Below are positions 41,862 to 50,834 of a stretch of DNA of 64,000 nt, piece after piece. This DNA comes from an uncultured Oscillospiraceae bacterium (GTDB lineage: Bacteria > Bacillota > Clostridia > Oscillospirales > Oscillospiraceae). The stretch spans positions 22,992 to 86,991 of the forward strand of contig CAKTPV010000010.1 in assembly GCA_934591815.1 (NCBI GenBank), given 5' to 3'. The position numbers were made by a program, and so were the translations under genes. The notes beneath the pieces were generated by a model that was not told the origin of the DNA, searched no databases, and saw only the letters and a list, made by a program, of their open reading frames with translations. Within the stretch, counting starts at the first letter, position 1. The number at the start of each line of letters is the position of its first letter.

Positions 41862-42539
41862 TCACTCCACATAAAATTCCTCCAGCGTATCCAGACACAG
41901 GCAGCCCAGTACGCCGCTGTAGACCGCACCGCAGTCGATGGCAATATGTCCGTTGCCGCGCCAGATACGCCCCCTCGATGCCTTGTCGATAAGGCTGGTA
42001 ACGGTATGGCCGGTGACGATGATGCGGTCGGGGTCATAGCATATCTCATACTCCGGCTCCCCCGTGAGGAAGTCGCAGACGCGGCAGCTCTCCGGATGGC
42101 GCATTTTGCGCTTCCCCGGCACGGTATGCGCCAGAAAGAAGCTGTGGCCTCCCGCCTGCACCTCCGCATAGACCGGCAGACTGCCGAGGATACGCAGCAC
42201 CCGGGCGCGCACCGCGTCAGACCTGTTCCAGAAGGCGCGGTATGTCCTGTCGCCGCCGTCCTCCATCCACTCGTACCATCGTCCAAAGAGCCTTACGGGC
42301 ATGGCCTCGTTGTCCGGATCGTGGGGCAGGAACTCCAGCGCCGCCCGCTCGTGATTGCCCCGCAAGAGGATCACATTCTGGCGCGACGCCGCATCCAGCA
42401 GGACACGCAGACCGCCGCTGCCGCGGTCCGTCACGTCACCCAGAATGTACAGCGTATCATTGTCACTGAAATGCAGCATTTCCAACAGCCGGAAGTACTT
42501 TTTATCGCAGCCGTGGATGTCGCTGACAACGTAAGTCAT
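41862..42539 (-). CDS. PPP-family serine/threonine phosphatase (metallophosphoesterase)
   Basis: A 225-residue calcineurin-like phosphatase of the bacterial PrpA/lambda-phosphatase type. Metal-binding motifs are complete: 'VVSDIHGCDKKYFRLLEML' (Asp-x-His), 'LYILGDVTDRGSGGLRVLL' (GDxxDRG), 'VILLRGNHERAALEFLP' (GNHE), then His in 'FFLAHTVPG' and in 'IIVTGHTVTS'. It would remove phosphate from proteins or small molecules. The start is ATG 42539 behind GAGGAGG, 13 bases after FtsH-like gene 2, so it is co-translated in that operon. Lambda-type phosphatases also occur in phages. Confidence 0.92.
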   Translation of the reverse strand: MTYVVSDIHGCDKKYFRLLEMLHFSDNDTLYILGDVTDRGSGGLRVLLDAASRQNVILLRGNHERAALEFLPHDPDNEAMPVRLFGRWYEWMEDGGDRTYRAFWNRSDAVRARVLRILGSLPVYAEVQAGGHSFFLAHTVPGKRKMRHPESCRVCDFLTGEPEYEICYDPDRIIVTGHTVTSLIDKASRGRIWRGNGHIAIDCGAVYSGVLGCLCLDTLEEFYVE

Positions 42540-42552
42540 GGTATTCCTCCTC

Positions 42553-43812
42553 TCAGGCGGCAGGTACATCCCGGTACCTGCCGCAGATGGCCTGGATCTC
42601 AGAGTGGAGCAGCGTCTGCTTCTCCAGTAGGGCCTCCGCCAGCTCCTGCACCATCTGGCGATGGGATGCCAGCATCTCCTTGGCCTCGAACAGATAGCGC
42701 TCCAGCTCCGCACGGACGATGGTCTCGCGCTCCAACAGACCTGCTTCACTGTCGGCGTATCGCCCCGACACATTCACGCCCAGCATGCCGCTGCTGCCCA
42801 ACTCCTCCGCCTTTTCACGGATCAGCTTGGCCGCCCGCGTGATATCATCGTTGCAGCCGGGGCCCATTCTGCCGAACTGCAGCTCATAGGCCGCCTTGCC
42901 CGACAGAAAGGTCAGAATATTTGCCCGCCGGCCCAACGGACGGTTTCGGTAGGCAAAGCCGTAGCAGGAGCCGGAGGTGGGGCTGTACAGCAGCGTTACG
43001 AAGGCCGTCGAGCCCGGCGCCACCAGTTCCAGCATGGCCGCGTGGCCGGCCTCGTGGAACGCCGCCTTTTTGCGCTGCTCCTCGCTGACGGGATACACCT
43101 CCGGCGGCACATGGTGGATCGTTTTCAGCACGGCGTGGATCAGATGCACTCGGGTGATGCTGTCGCTCCGCTCATAGGCGGCGTAAATCGCCGCCTCGTT
43201 CAGGGCGCTTTCCACCTGAGCGCAGGAGCTGTGGCTCAGCAGCTGCGTCAGGTCGGACAGGGAGATGTCCGGCACCGGCGCCTTGCCGGAAAGATAGCGG
43301 CGGATGATCTGCTCCCCGTCCGTACAGTTGGGGCGCTGTACCTCGATCTGCCGGTCAAACCGCCCGCACCGCAGCAGAGAATCGGGGAGCTCCTTCACGT
43401 TGTTGACAGTGGCGATCACGAACACCTGCTTCTCCTGCACCTTGTCGATGCAGCTCTGCACCGCTGTAAACGCGGCGGTGCTGAACTCGTCGCTGGAGAA
43501 CTTGTCCATGTCGTCCAGCAGGAGCATGGACGGCGCGGCTTCCGCCGCCTCGTCAAACGTGTGCGCCAGCTGCTTCAGGAATTCGTCCTCCGACTGGCTG
43601 CGCCGCACGGTGAAGCAGGGCAGGCCGCTGTCCTCCATCAGCGCCGTGGCCATCAGTGTCTTGCCCAGGCCGGGTGCACCGGCCAGCAGCAGCCCTTGCG
43701 GCAGCTTCGCGGCCAGCGCCGCGTAGGCCTCCGGACGGTGGATCATGTCGCTGATCTGCATCAGCTCCGCCTTGATGTGGTCGTAGCCGATGATCTTGTC
43801 AAATGCGCTCAT
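42553..43812 (-). CDS. Soluble FtsH-like AAA+ protease (M41-type), paralogue 2
   Basis: A 419-residue protein with the same architecture as the one at 32.9-34.3 kb, including the opening 'MSAFDK-IGY'. Walker A is 'LLLAGAPGLGKTLMATALME' (residues ~41-60), Walker B 'MLLLDDMDKFSSD' (~97), the arginine-finger region 'SLLRCGRFDRQIEVQRP' (~150), the zinc motif 'FHEAGHAAML' (~252) and the third ligand in 'GCNDDITRAAKLIREKAEEL'. No membrane helix. AAGGAGG precedes the ATG. It leads an operon with a phosphatase and two small proteins, so protease, phosphatase and adaptors may act in one pathway. Divergent from it lies the gene at 43995. Confidence 0.87.
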   Translation of the reverse strand: MSAFDKIIGYDHIKAELMQISDMIHRPEAYAALAAKLPQGLLLAGAPGLGKTLMATALMEDSGLPCFTVRRSQSEDEFLKQLAHTFDEAAEAAPSMLLLDDMDKFSSDEFSTAAFTAVQSCIDKVQEKQVFVIATVNNVKELPDSLLRCGRFDRQIEVQRPNCTDGEQIIRRYLSGKAPVPDISLSDLTQLLSHSSCAQVESALNEAAIYAAYERSDSITRVHLIHAVLKTIHHVPPEVYPVSEEQRKKAAFHEAGHAAMLELVAPGSTAFVTLLYSPTSGSCYGFAYRNRPLGRRANILTFLSGKAAYELQFGRMGPGCNDDITRAAKLIREKAEELGSSGMLGVNVSGRYADSEAGLLERETIVRAELERYLFEAKEMLASHRQMVQELAEALLEKQTLLHSEIQAICGRYRDVPAA

Positions 43813-43945
43813 ATAAGTACCTCCTTATATAAATTCATAGGGGTTATGTACTGGCAGAACGAGCGAACAGGCAGTTCGATCGTCTCGCGGGACTGCATCA
43901 TAGCACGTGGGTTTTTGAAATTGTTGCATACTGCTGTCCGAAATC

Positions 43946-43973
43946 TTGACTTGCGAAAATTTTTCTGTAAAAT
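43946..43973 (+). promoter_or_regulatory. Promoter of the 43995 gene
   Basis: TTGACT (43946-43951), 16 bases, TAAAAT (43968-43973), 21 bases before the ATG with GAGGAGG between. On the minus strand, TGC-TATGAT (43897-43905) may serve FtsH-like gene 2. Confidence 0.65.
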
Positions 43974-43994
43974 ATTTTTGAGGAGGGGATCTGT

Positions 43995-44570
43995 ATGGAT
44001 ATTCCGCGCCGCAAAAACCGTGACCGCCCCGACAAGCTAACGGCAGAGCTGCTGTTTTTCTGTTTTTGGCTGACCCACTGCGGTGAGGTGGAGCTGGGCG
44101 ATTTCAAATGGCACAGCGGAGAACGCTCCTCCGCCAGCTATCGCCGCTACGCGGAGGAGCTGGCGGCGTGCGGCGCCATACCGCGTTTGAAGCTTCGGGA
44201 CAACGGTCGCCGATTCATCTCCGCCCCGCCGGTAGAGGAGTTTGTGCCGTTGGTGCGGTTCGATTTGGCAGACGACCACCTGCGGCGTTTGGCGCGGCTG
44301 GTGTGCATGGCGGCGTCGGTGCTTGCGCCCGATGGAGAACTGTCGGCATTTGACAACGCCATTGAGGACTATCGGTACTACGATCTGCACTACCCCGACT
44401 ACCACACAGCGTATGAGGGATTGGATGCCCGTACGCTCCGGCGTGATAAGCAGACGGTGCGGCAGGTGCTGCTGCGCTGGAAAGACGACGATACGGCCAG
44501 CAAACAGCGGGATGAGGCCATAGAGGAGGAGATCACGGCGGAATTTCTGGCGCGGCTCAAGAGGCTGTGA
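43995..44570 (+). CDS. Hypothetical protein, possibly DNA-binding
   Basis: A 191-residue protein. The N-terminal 80 residues ('KLTAELLFFCFWLTHCGEVE', then 'ERSSASYRRYAEELAACGAI') resemble a winged helix, in which the helix-turn-helix is followed by a basic strand 'RLKLRDNGRRFISAPP'. The remainder is helical. The arrangement recalls the N terminus of WYL-type regulators, but no WYL domain follows. It is divergent from the FtsH-like 2 operon and could be its repressor. No family recognised with confidence. Confidence 0.5.
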   Translation: MDIPRRKNRDRPDKLTAELLFFCFWLTHCGEVELGDFKWHSGERSSASYRRYAEELAACGAIPRLKLRDNGRRFISAPPVEEFVPLVRFDLADDHLRRLARLVCMAASVLAPDGELSAFDNAIEDYRYYDLHYPDYHTAYEGLDARTLRRDKQTVRQVLLRWKDDDTASKQRDEAIEEEITAEFLARLKRL

Positions 44571-44584
44571 GCGCACGGCTGCCG

Positions 44585-44622
44585 CGCCTATTCTTTAATT
44601 ACAGCGTGGTCATTTCTGCGCC
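44585..44622 (+). repeat. 38-bp direct repeat, copy 2
   Basis: Matches 38860-38897 at 36 of 38 positions. Lies 14 bases after the stop of the 43995 gene and 8 bases before the second 24-bp repeat. Confidence 0.85.
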
Positions 44623-44630
44623 GTCGCGGG

Positions 44631-44654
44631 GCTTGACCCAAACCGTGACCCAAA
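44631..44654 (+). repeat. 24-bp direct repeat, copy 2 (island right edge)
   Basis: Exact copy of 20823-20846, same orientation, with the paired TGACCCAAA iterons. From here to 45091 I see no gene; the DNA is the upstream region of the rhamnose operon, without a clear promoter. Confidence 0.8.
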
Positions 44655-45091
44655 CGCGGAAAAAAGCAGGTGGATACAGGCGGACACAGTGGATCGCCCA
44701 CCGAGCCGAAAGCACGCAAAGGCGCCGGGAAGGCCAGGAGCTTCCATTTTTTATAGGAGCTGTGCCGCGTATACTATGCGTGCGGCGGCACATACTGCTT
44801 ACGGCGTCAGGCACCGCCTGCGGCTTGACTTTTTTCACGAAAAGTGGTAACGTAGGAACAGAAATTTTGTGATTTGACGCGCGTTGCGGCGGTTACGTCC
44901 CGGTGCAGTACGGGCATCGCAGAATGCGTGGCCGTCACACGGTTCATCTGACTCTGCAAAGGGGAACTGCGCTGTTTGAGAACACCTCAAGATTCTGGCG
45001 CAACAGGCGGCACATACGGGGCAGATGACACGAAAGGCTTTGAACAGAGAGGATCCTGAGAACCAGAGGATCCATACGGGGGGAACACACA

Positions 45092-45970
45092 ATGAAGGGA
45101 ATCGTTTTGGCCGGCGGCAGCGGCACGCGGTTATATCCGCTGACCATGGTCACATCCAAGCAGCTGCTGCCTATCTATGATAAGCCCATGGTATATTACC
45201 CGATCTCCACGCTGATGCTGGCGGGGATACGGGATATTCTCATTATTTCGACGCCGACCGATCTGCCGAACTTCCAGCGCCTGCTGGGAGATGGCAGTCA
45301 ATTCGGCGTCCATTTTTCGTATAAGGTACAGCCCTCGCCGGACGGTTTGGCACAGGCGTTTATTCTGGGCGAGGAGTTCATCGGGGACGACCGGGCGGCT
45401 ATGATCCTGGGCGACAACATCTTCTACGGCGCGGGGCTTACTGCCCAGCTGCACAAGGCGGTGGCGCAGGAGGACGGCGCGACGGTGTTCGGCTACTACG
45501 TCAACGACCCGGAGCGGTTTGGCGTGGTGGAGCTGGATGATACCGGCAAGGCGCTGTCGATCGAGGAGAAGCCCAGAGAGCCCAAGAGCAACTATGCCGT
45601 CACCGGCCTGTACTTCTATGACAAGAAGGTCGTGGAGCGCGCCAAGGCGCTGAAGCCCTCCGCCCGCGGTGAGCTGGAGATCACCGACCTGAACCGGGTA
45701 TATCTGGACGAGGGTACGCTGCACGTGGTAACGCTGGGGCGCGGCTACGCCTGGCTGGATACCGGAACGATGGACTCTCTGGCAGAGGCCACAGAGTTCG
45801 TGCGGGTGGTGGAATCCCGGGAGGGCATCCAGATCTCCGCATTGGAGGAGATCGCCTACCGCAACGGCTGGATCAGCAGGGAGCAGCTGCTGCTGGCGGC
45901 CAACATTTACGGCAAGTCCCCCTATGGCCAGCATCTGAAGAATGTGGCTGAGGGCAAATACATTTACTGA
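45092..45970 (+). CDS. rfbA: Glucose-1-phosphate thymidylyltransferase
   Basis: A 292-residue nucleotidyltransferase that makes dTDP-glucose, the first step to dTDP-L-rhamnose. The signature '[20 protein letters not shown]' is at the N terminus, with '[20 protein letters not shown]' and '[14 protein letters not shown]' (metal-binding Asp) following, and '[20 protein letters not shown]' in the sugar site. Length is normal. GGGGGAAC precedes the ATG. It is the first gene of the surface polysaccharide operon, 11 bases before rfbC. Confidence 0.97.
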   Translation: MKGIVLAGGSGTRLYPLTMVTSKQLLPIYDKPMVYYPISTLMLAGIRDILIISTPTDLPNFQRLLGDGSQFGVHFSYKVQPSPDGLAQAFILGEEFIGDDRAAMILGDNIFYGAGLTAQLHKAVAQEDGATVFGYYVNDPERFGVVELDDTGKALSIEEKPREPKSNYAVTGLYFYDKKVVERAKALKPSARGELEITDLNRVYLDEGTLHVVTLGRGYAWLDTGTMDSLAEATEFVRVVESREGIQISALEEIAYRNGWISREQLLLAANIYGKSPYGQHLKNVAEGKYIY

Positions 45971-45980
45971 GGGCAGACGA

Positions 45981-46526
45981 ATGGATTTTATCAAGACCGC
46001 CATTGACGGCGTGTATATCGTAGAGCCGAAGGTGTTCGGCGATCATCGCGGTTTCTTTATGGAGAGCTACTCCAAGCGCGTGTTTGAGGAGGCTGGGCTG
46101 CACTATGACTTTGTGCAGGACAACCACTCGTCCTCCACGGTAAAGGGCACGCTGCGGGGCATCCACTTCCAGCGGGGCGACAAGGCACAGGCCAAGCTGG
46201 TGCGCTGTGTCCGCGGCGCGGTGCTGGATGTGGCGGTGGACCTGCGGCCCGACAGCCCCACCTACAAAAAATGGGTGGCGGTGGAGCTGAGCGAGGAGAA
46301 TAAACGGCAGCTGCTGATCCCCCGCGGCTTCGGCCATGGCTTCGTGACGCTGACCGATGAGGTGGAATTCCTCTACAAGGCGGATAACTACTACGCGCCG
46401 GAAGCTGACGGCGGCATCCGCTGGAACGACCCGGAGCTGGCCATCGACTGGGGCGTGGAAAGTCCCATCCTGTCCCAAAAGGACCAGACTTCCCCGTGGC
46501 TGAAGGATGCCGTTACCGGCTTTTGA
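45981..46526 (+). CDS. rfbC: dTDP-4-dehydrorhamnose 3,5-epimerase
   Basis: A 181-residue cupin-fold epimerase, the usual size. It epimerises C3 and C5 of dTDP-4-keto-6-deoxyglucose. 'VYIVEPKVFGDHRGFFMESY', 'FVQDNHSSSTVKGTLRGIHF' (catalytic His) and 'RCVRGAVLDVAVDLRPDSPT' are diagnostic. The ATG at 45981 is preferred over the upstream frame because the family starts here, although spacing to GAGGG is short. It is followed by rfbB 12 bases on. Confidence 0.96.
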   Translation: MDFIKTAIDGVYIVEPKVFGDHRGFFMESYSKRVFEEAGLHYDFVQDNHSSSTVKGTLRGIHFQRGDKAQAKLVRCVRGAVLDVAVDLRPDSPTYKKWVAVELSEENKRQLLIPRGFGHGFVTLTDEVEFLYKADNYYAPEADGGIRWNDPELAIDWGVESPILSQKDQTSPWLKDAVTGF

Positions 46527-46538
46527 GGAGGAACACCT

Positions 46539-47558
46539 ATGACCATCATTGTCATCGGCGGCGCCGGTTTTATCGGCAGTAACTTTATTTTCTATATGCT
46601 GGACAAGCATCCCGAGGATCGGATTATCTGCGTGGATAAGCTGACCTATGCCGGCAATCTGTCCACGCTGGAGAGCGTCATGGACAGTCCCAGCTTCCGT
46701 TTCGTGAAGGCGGATATCTGTGACCGCAAGGCTATCTATGACCTGTTTGAGGAGGAACACCCCGACATGGTGGTGAACTTCGCCGCCGAGAGCCATGTAG
46801 ACCGCTCCATCGAGAACCCGGAGGTCTTTTTGCAGACCAACATACTGGGCACGCAGGTCATGCTGGACGCCTGCCGGAAGTACGGTATTCAGCGGTACCA
46901 TCAGGTGTCCACCGACGAGGTGTACGGCGACCTGCCGCTGGATCGTCCCGACCTGTTCTTTACCGAGGAGACGCCCATCCACACCTCCAGTCCCTACAGC
47001 TCCTCCAAGGCGGGTGCGGACCTGCTGGTGCTGGCCTACCACCGCACCTACGGCCTGCCCGTCACGGTGAGCCGCTGCTCCAACAACTACGGCCCGTATC
47101 ACTTCCCCGAGAAGCTGATCCCGCTGACGATCGCCAACGCGCTGAACGACAAGCCGCTGCCGGTGTACGGCGAGGGGCTGAACGTCCGCGACTGGCTGTA
47201 TGTGGAGGATCACTGCAAGGCCATCGACCTCATCCTCCGCAATGGCCGGGTGGGTGAGGTGTATAACATCGGCGGCCACAATGAGATGCGGAACATCGAC
47301 ATCGTGAAGCTCATCTGCCGGAAGCTGGGCAAGCCGGAGAGTCTCATCACCTACGTCACCGACCGCAAGGGACACGATATGCGCTACGCCATCGACCCCA
47401 CCAAGATCCACAGTGAGCTGGGCTGGCTGCCGGAGACGAAATTCGCCGACGGCATCGACAAGACCATCGAGTGGTATCTGACACACCGCGACTGGTGGGA
47501 GAACATCATCAACGGCGAGTACCAGCACTACTATGAGCGAATGTATGGGAACCGATAA
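46539..47558 (+). CDS. rfbB: dTDP-glucose 4,6-dehydratase
   Basis: A 339-residue short-chain dehydrogenase-type enzyme converting dTDP-glucose to the 4-keto-6-deoxy sugar. NAD-binding 'IVIGGAGFIGSNFIFYML', 'VNFAAESHVDRSIENPEVFL', catalytic 'VSTDEVYGDLP' and YxxxK in 'SPYSSSKAGADLLVLAYHRT', and 'LKDPLPVYGEG'-type segment here 'DKPLPVYGEGLNVRDWLYVE'. GAGGAGG precedes the ATG. Its end overlaps the start of the glycosyltransferase gene by 14-26 bases, coupling translation. Confidence 0.97.
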   Translation: MTIIVIGGAGFIGSNFIFYMLDKHPEDRIICVDKLTYAGNLSTLESVMDSPSFRFVKADICDRKAIYDLFEEEHPDMVVNFAAESHVDRSIENPEVFLQTNILGTQVMLDACRKYGIQRYHQVSTDEVYGDLPLDRPDLFFTEETPIHTSSPYSSSKAGADLLVLAYHRTYGLPVTVSRCSNNYGPYHFPEKLIPLTIANALNDKPLPVYGEGLNVRDWLYVEDHCKAIDLILRNGRVGEVYNIGGHNEMRNIDIVKLICRKLGKPESLITYVTDRKGHDMRYAIDPTKIHSELGWLPETKFADGIDKTIEWYLTHRDWWENIINGEYQHYYERMYGNR

Positions 47559-48516
47559 GCCGCTGATCTCCATTCTGCTGGCGGTGTACGAGCCGCGGAT
47601 GGATTGGCTGCAAGAGCAGCTGATGAGCCTGAACGAGCAGACTTATCCAAATCTGCGGCTGTATATCCGGGATGACTGCTCGCCTGCCGCGTCCTATGCG
47701 CAGGTGCGCGCCTGCGCGCAGGAGTGTATCACGAGCTTCCCCTATTCCATTACGCGCAACGAGGAAAATCTGGGCTCCAATGGCACCTTCGAGCGGCTCA
47801 CCATGGAGGCTGAGGGCGACCTGTTCGCCTACTGCGATCAGGACGATATATGGCTTCCGGAAAAGCTGACGGTGCTGCAGAAAGCGATGGAACGGGAGCA
47901 GGCGCTGGTGGTCTGCTCGGATATGTATATTATCGACAGCAGCGGAAAGCAGGTGTCTGACAGCCTTGCCAAGGTGCGCCGGCATCATGTCTTTCGCAGC
48001 GGGCGAGATCTGGCAGAGGGCCTGCTGGTCAGCAATTTTGCCGCAGGGTGTACGATGCTGGTTCGGGCGGAATCCGCCAAGCAGGCGGTTCCGTTCTGTC
48101 CGTATATGGTGCATGACCACTATATCACCTTGTTCTGCGCGGCGAGGGGCATGGTGTATTCCTCGCCGGAAAAAACCATCCGCTACCGCATCCACGGCGG
48201 GAATCAGACCGGCCTGATGGCGGGGGTCACAGGCAAAACCAGCTACGGAAAGGAACGGATCGAGCCCATGCTGGCCCGGATGCAATGGCTGAAGGAGCAC
48301 TTCGCCTGTGATGCGAAATTGGAGGCAGCCATAGACGACGCGCTCCTTTGGGCGCAGGCAAGGAAGCAAAACTGGCTTCATCGCGGCGGAAGCAGGACGG
48401 TATGGAAATATCGGAGGTTCAGCCCGCTGACTTCGATGGGCGAGATATTTCTGAAATTTGCGCCGGACAGCTTGTTCGTGAAGGTCATTCAGTTGATCAA
48501 AGTAAATCGTATATAA
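47533..48516 (+). CDS. Family 2 glycosyltransferase (rhamnosyltransferase-like)
   Basis: A 327-residue GT-A fold enzyme: 'PLISILLAVYEPRMDWLQEQ' opens the nucleotide-binding domain, 'NLRLYIRDDCSP' and 'FAYCDQDDIWLPEKLTVLQK' give the DxD-like metal motif, and 'VHDHYITLFCAARG' lies in the acceptor part. The short family with 'DQDDIW' often transfers rhamnose or similar sugars in surface glycans, which fits its position between rfbB and rfbD, but acceptor and donor are inferred. ATG 47533 and ATG 47545 are both possible starts; both overlap rfbB. Confidence 0.88.
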   Translation: MSECMGTDKPLISILLAVYEPRMDWLQEQLMSLNEQTYPNLRLYIRDDCSPAASYAQVRACAQECITSFPYSITRNEENLGSNGTFERLTMEAEGDLFAYCDQDDIWLPEKLTVLQKAMEREQALVVCSDMYIIDSSGKQVSDSLAKVRRHHVFRSGRDLAEGLLVSNFAAGCTMLVRAESAKQAVPFCPYMVHDHYITLFCAARGMVYSSPEKTIRYRIHGGNQTGLMAGVTGKTSYGKERIEPMLARMQWLKEHFACDAKLEAAIDDALLWAQARKQNWLHRGGSRTVWKYRRFSPLTSMGEIFLKFAPDSLFVKVIQLIKVNRI

Positions 48517-48526
48517 GGGGATCGGC

Positions 48527-49378
48527 ATGAGGGTATTGGTTACTGGCGTCAGCGGCCAGCTGGGTTATGACGTGGCGCGGGTGCTGGCGCAGCGTGGAAT
48601 AGAATACCGGGGCACGTCATCCAAAGAGCTGGATATTACGGACCGGGCAGCGGTAGAGCATCTGATGCGATCATACCGTCCGGATGCAGTCATCCACTGC
48701 GCGGCCTACACCAAGGTCGATCTGGCAGAGGATGAGCCGGAGCGGTGCTGGGCGGTCAATGCAGACGGGACGCGCAATCTCGCGGCCGCCTGCCGGGAGA
48801 TCGGCGCGAAGATGCTGTATATCTCCACGGACTATGTGTTCCCGGGTACAGGTGAGCAGTTCCGCCGGACGGATGACCCGGTAAGCCCGGTAAACACGTA
48901 CGGCAGAAGCAAGCTGGCCGGCGAACTGGCTGTGCAGAGCCTTTTGGAGACGTACTTTATCGTCCGCATCTCCTGGGTTTTCGGAAAAAACGGGAATAAT
49001 TTCGTTAAAACGATGCTCCGTCTGGCAGAAACCAGAACGGAGCTGACGGTGGTTTGTGACCAGATCGGTTCACCGACCTACACGGCGGATCTTGCGCCGC
49101 TGCTGTGCGATATGGTGCAGACGGAGCGATACGGCATCTACCACGCCACCAATGGGGGTACATGTGCATGGTCGGAGTTTGCAAAGGCGATTTTTGAGCT
49201 GGCGGACAAGCAGGTAACGGTATATCCCATCCCCACCAGCGCGTATCCGACGAGAGCGGTGCGGCCGCTGAATTCACGGATGAGCAAGGAATGTCTGCAC
49301 AGCAACGGCTTTCAGGAGCTGCCGGAGTGGAAAAACGCATTGGCGCGATATTTGAAGGAGATCACCGGGGAAGCATGA
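48527..49378 (+). CDS. rfbD: dTDP-4-dehydrorhamnose reductase
   Basis: A 283-residue NADPH-dependent reductase for the last step of dTDP-L-rhamnose synthesis. 'VLVTGVSGQLGYDVARVLAQ' (Rossmann), 'VIHCAAYTKVDLAEDEPERC', 'YISTDYVFPGTG' and YxxxK in 'TYGRSKLAGELAVQ' are all present. AAGGGG precedes the ATG. Its stop overlaps the next gene's start (ATGA at 49375-49378). With rfbA, rfbC and rfbB it completes the pathway. Confidence 0.97.
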   Translation: MRVLVTGVSGQLGYDVARVLAQRGIEYRGTSSKELDITDRAAVEHLMRSYRPDAVIHCAAYTKVDLAEDEPERCWAVNADGTRNLAAACREIGAKMLYISTDYVFPGTGEQFRRTDDPVSPVNTYGRSKLAGELAVQSLLETYFIVRISWVFGKNGNNFVKTMLRLAETRTELTVVCDQIGSPTYTADLAPLLCDMVQTERYGIYHATNGGTCAWSEFAKAIFELADKQVTVYPIPTSAYPTRAVRPLNSRMSKECLHSNGFQELPEWKNALARYLKEITGEA

Positions 49379-50820
49379 ACCTACAATCATTGAAGAAAAA
49401 GTGCGGGATCGCGTTGGCGCTCTATGTGGTCGCGGCGATGCTGTTCTATTGGATCGGCGGCGACCAGCTGCGGTATCGGGACAGCTTTACCGATATGCTG
49501 ACGCCCGGCGAACCGGTGGGCGAGATCACACAGGACACCGTCATTACCCAGCAGATCCGCGTGAACGGGCGGTTGATGGGCATTACCCTCCGCGGCGCGA
49601 CGTATGCGCGCCAGAATCAAGGGACGCTGGTCATAGAGATTTGCTCAGATGGGCAGACGCTGGACAGCCGGCGCATCGCTATCTCCGGTCTGGCTGACAA
49701 CGAGAATTTCTCCGTTTCCTTTGCGCCGGGCATCTCTGTGCCGGGCGGCATTGCAACGGTACGGATCACCGCACCGGACTGCACAGCAGGGAACGCCGTC
49801 ACGCTGTACAGCGGCACTACGATGTCCACCGTCAGAAATCAAGTGGCGATCCAACTGGCGGAGGACGAGCGGGTGAAGGTCAACGGCGCCGCGCAGGCCG
49901 GCGCGCTGTGTATGGAGGTACACAGCCGCGAGGAGCTGTGGTTCGGCGCGCATTATTGGCCGCTGGCCGCGGCAGGGCTGGCTGTGCTTGCCGGGTATTG
50001 CCTGTATCTGATCCGCGGATTTCAGAACGGAAAGCAGCTCGCCGTTCTGCGCGTGTCTGCGGCGTTCAGCAAGTATGGCTACCTCATGCGGCAGCTTGTT
50101 TCCAGAGACTTCAAGACGAAATACAAGCGCTCTGTCCTTGGTGTTCTGTGGAGCTTTTTGAACCCGCTGCTGACCATGACGATGCAGTACATCGTTTTTT
50201 CCACGCTGTTCAAGTCGGATATCCCGAACTTTGCGGTGTATCTGCTGACCGGTATCGTTTGCTTCAGCTATTTCAGCGAAGCGACGTCCATGTCCCTGAC
50301 CTCTATCGTGGGGAATGCCCCCCTGATCACGAAGGTCTATGTTCCCAAGTATATCTATCCGCTGACGCGTGTGATGTCCTCCACCATCAATTTCGGACTC
50401 TCGCTGCTGCCGCTGCTGGCAGTTCTGCTGATCACACGGACACCGATCCGCCCGGCGATCCTGCTGCTCCCCTTCGGTGTGTTTTGCCTGTTTGCACTGG
50501 CACTGGGCGTTGGAATGCTGCTGGCGGCAGCCATGGTGTTTTTCCGGGACACCCAGTTCCTGTGGGGCGTGGTCAGTATGCTCTGGATGTATGCGACCCC
50601 GATCTTCTACCCGGAGAGCATTATCCCCGCGCGGTTCATGCTGGTCTATAAGCTGAACCCGCTGTACCACATTATCCGGTTTATCCGAACGATCCTCATC
50701 AACGGCGTCTCTCCGGAGCCGAAGGCATATGCCCTGGCGCTGATCGCGTCCGTAGCACCGCTGATCATCGGGAGCATGGTGTTCAAGCGGACACAGGATC
50801 GCTTCGTCCTCAACATTTGA
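49375..50820 (+). CDS. Wzm-type polysaccharide ABC transporter permease with an extra N-terminal domain
   Basis: 481 residues. Residues ~215-481 are a typical ABC-2 permease for glycan export ('QLVSRDFKTKYKRSVLGVLW', then 'PLLTMTMQYIVFSTLF' and six membrane segments, ending 'KRTQDRFVLNI'). Before this lies an unusual part: a membrane segment at residues ~11-28 ('GIALALYVVAAMLFYWIG'), a ~160-residue beta-rich, presumably extracytoplasmic domain, and a second helix near 192-212. Ordinary Wzm proteins are ~260 residues. The extra domain might contact the glycan or a cell-wall acceptor. The start is set by the ATGA overlap with rfbD. Confidence 0.9.
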   Translation: MNLQSLKKKCGIALALYVVAAMLFYWIGGDQLRYRDSFTDMLTPGEPVGEITQDTVITQQIRVNGRLMGITLRGATYARQNQGTLVIEICSDGQTLDSRRIAISGLADNENFSVSFAPGISVPGGIATVRITAPDCTAGNAVTLYSGTTMSTVRNQVAIQLAEDERVKVNGAAQAGALCMEVHSREELWFGAHYWPLAAAGLAVLAGYCLYLIRGFQNGKQLAVLRVSAAFSKYGYLMRQLVSRDFKTKYKRSVLGVLWSFLNPLLTMTMQYIVFSTLFKSDIPNFAVYLLTGIVCFSYFSEATSMSLTSIVGNAPLITKVYVPKYIYPLTRVMSSTINFGLSLLPLLAVLLITRTPIRPAILLLPFGVFCLFALALGVGMLLAAAMVFFRDTQFLWGVVSMLWMYATPIFYPESIIPARFMLVYKLNPLYHIIRFIRTILINGVSPEPKAYALALIASVAPLIIGSMVFKRTQDRFVLNI

Positions 50821-50834
50821 TAGGAGTAACACTC

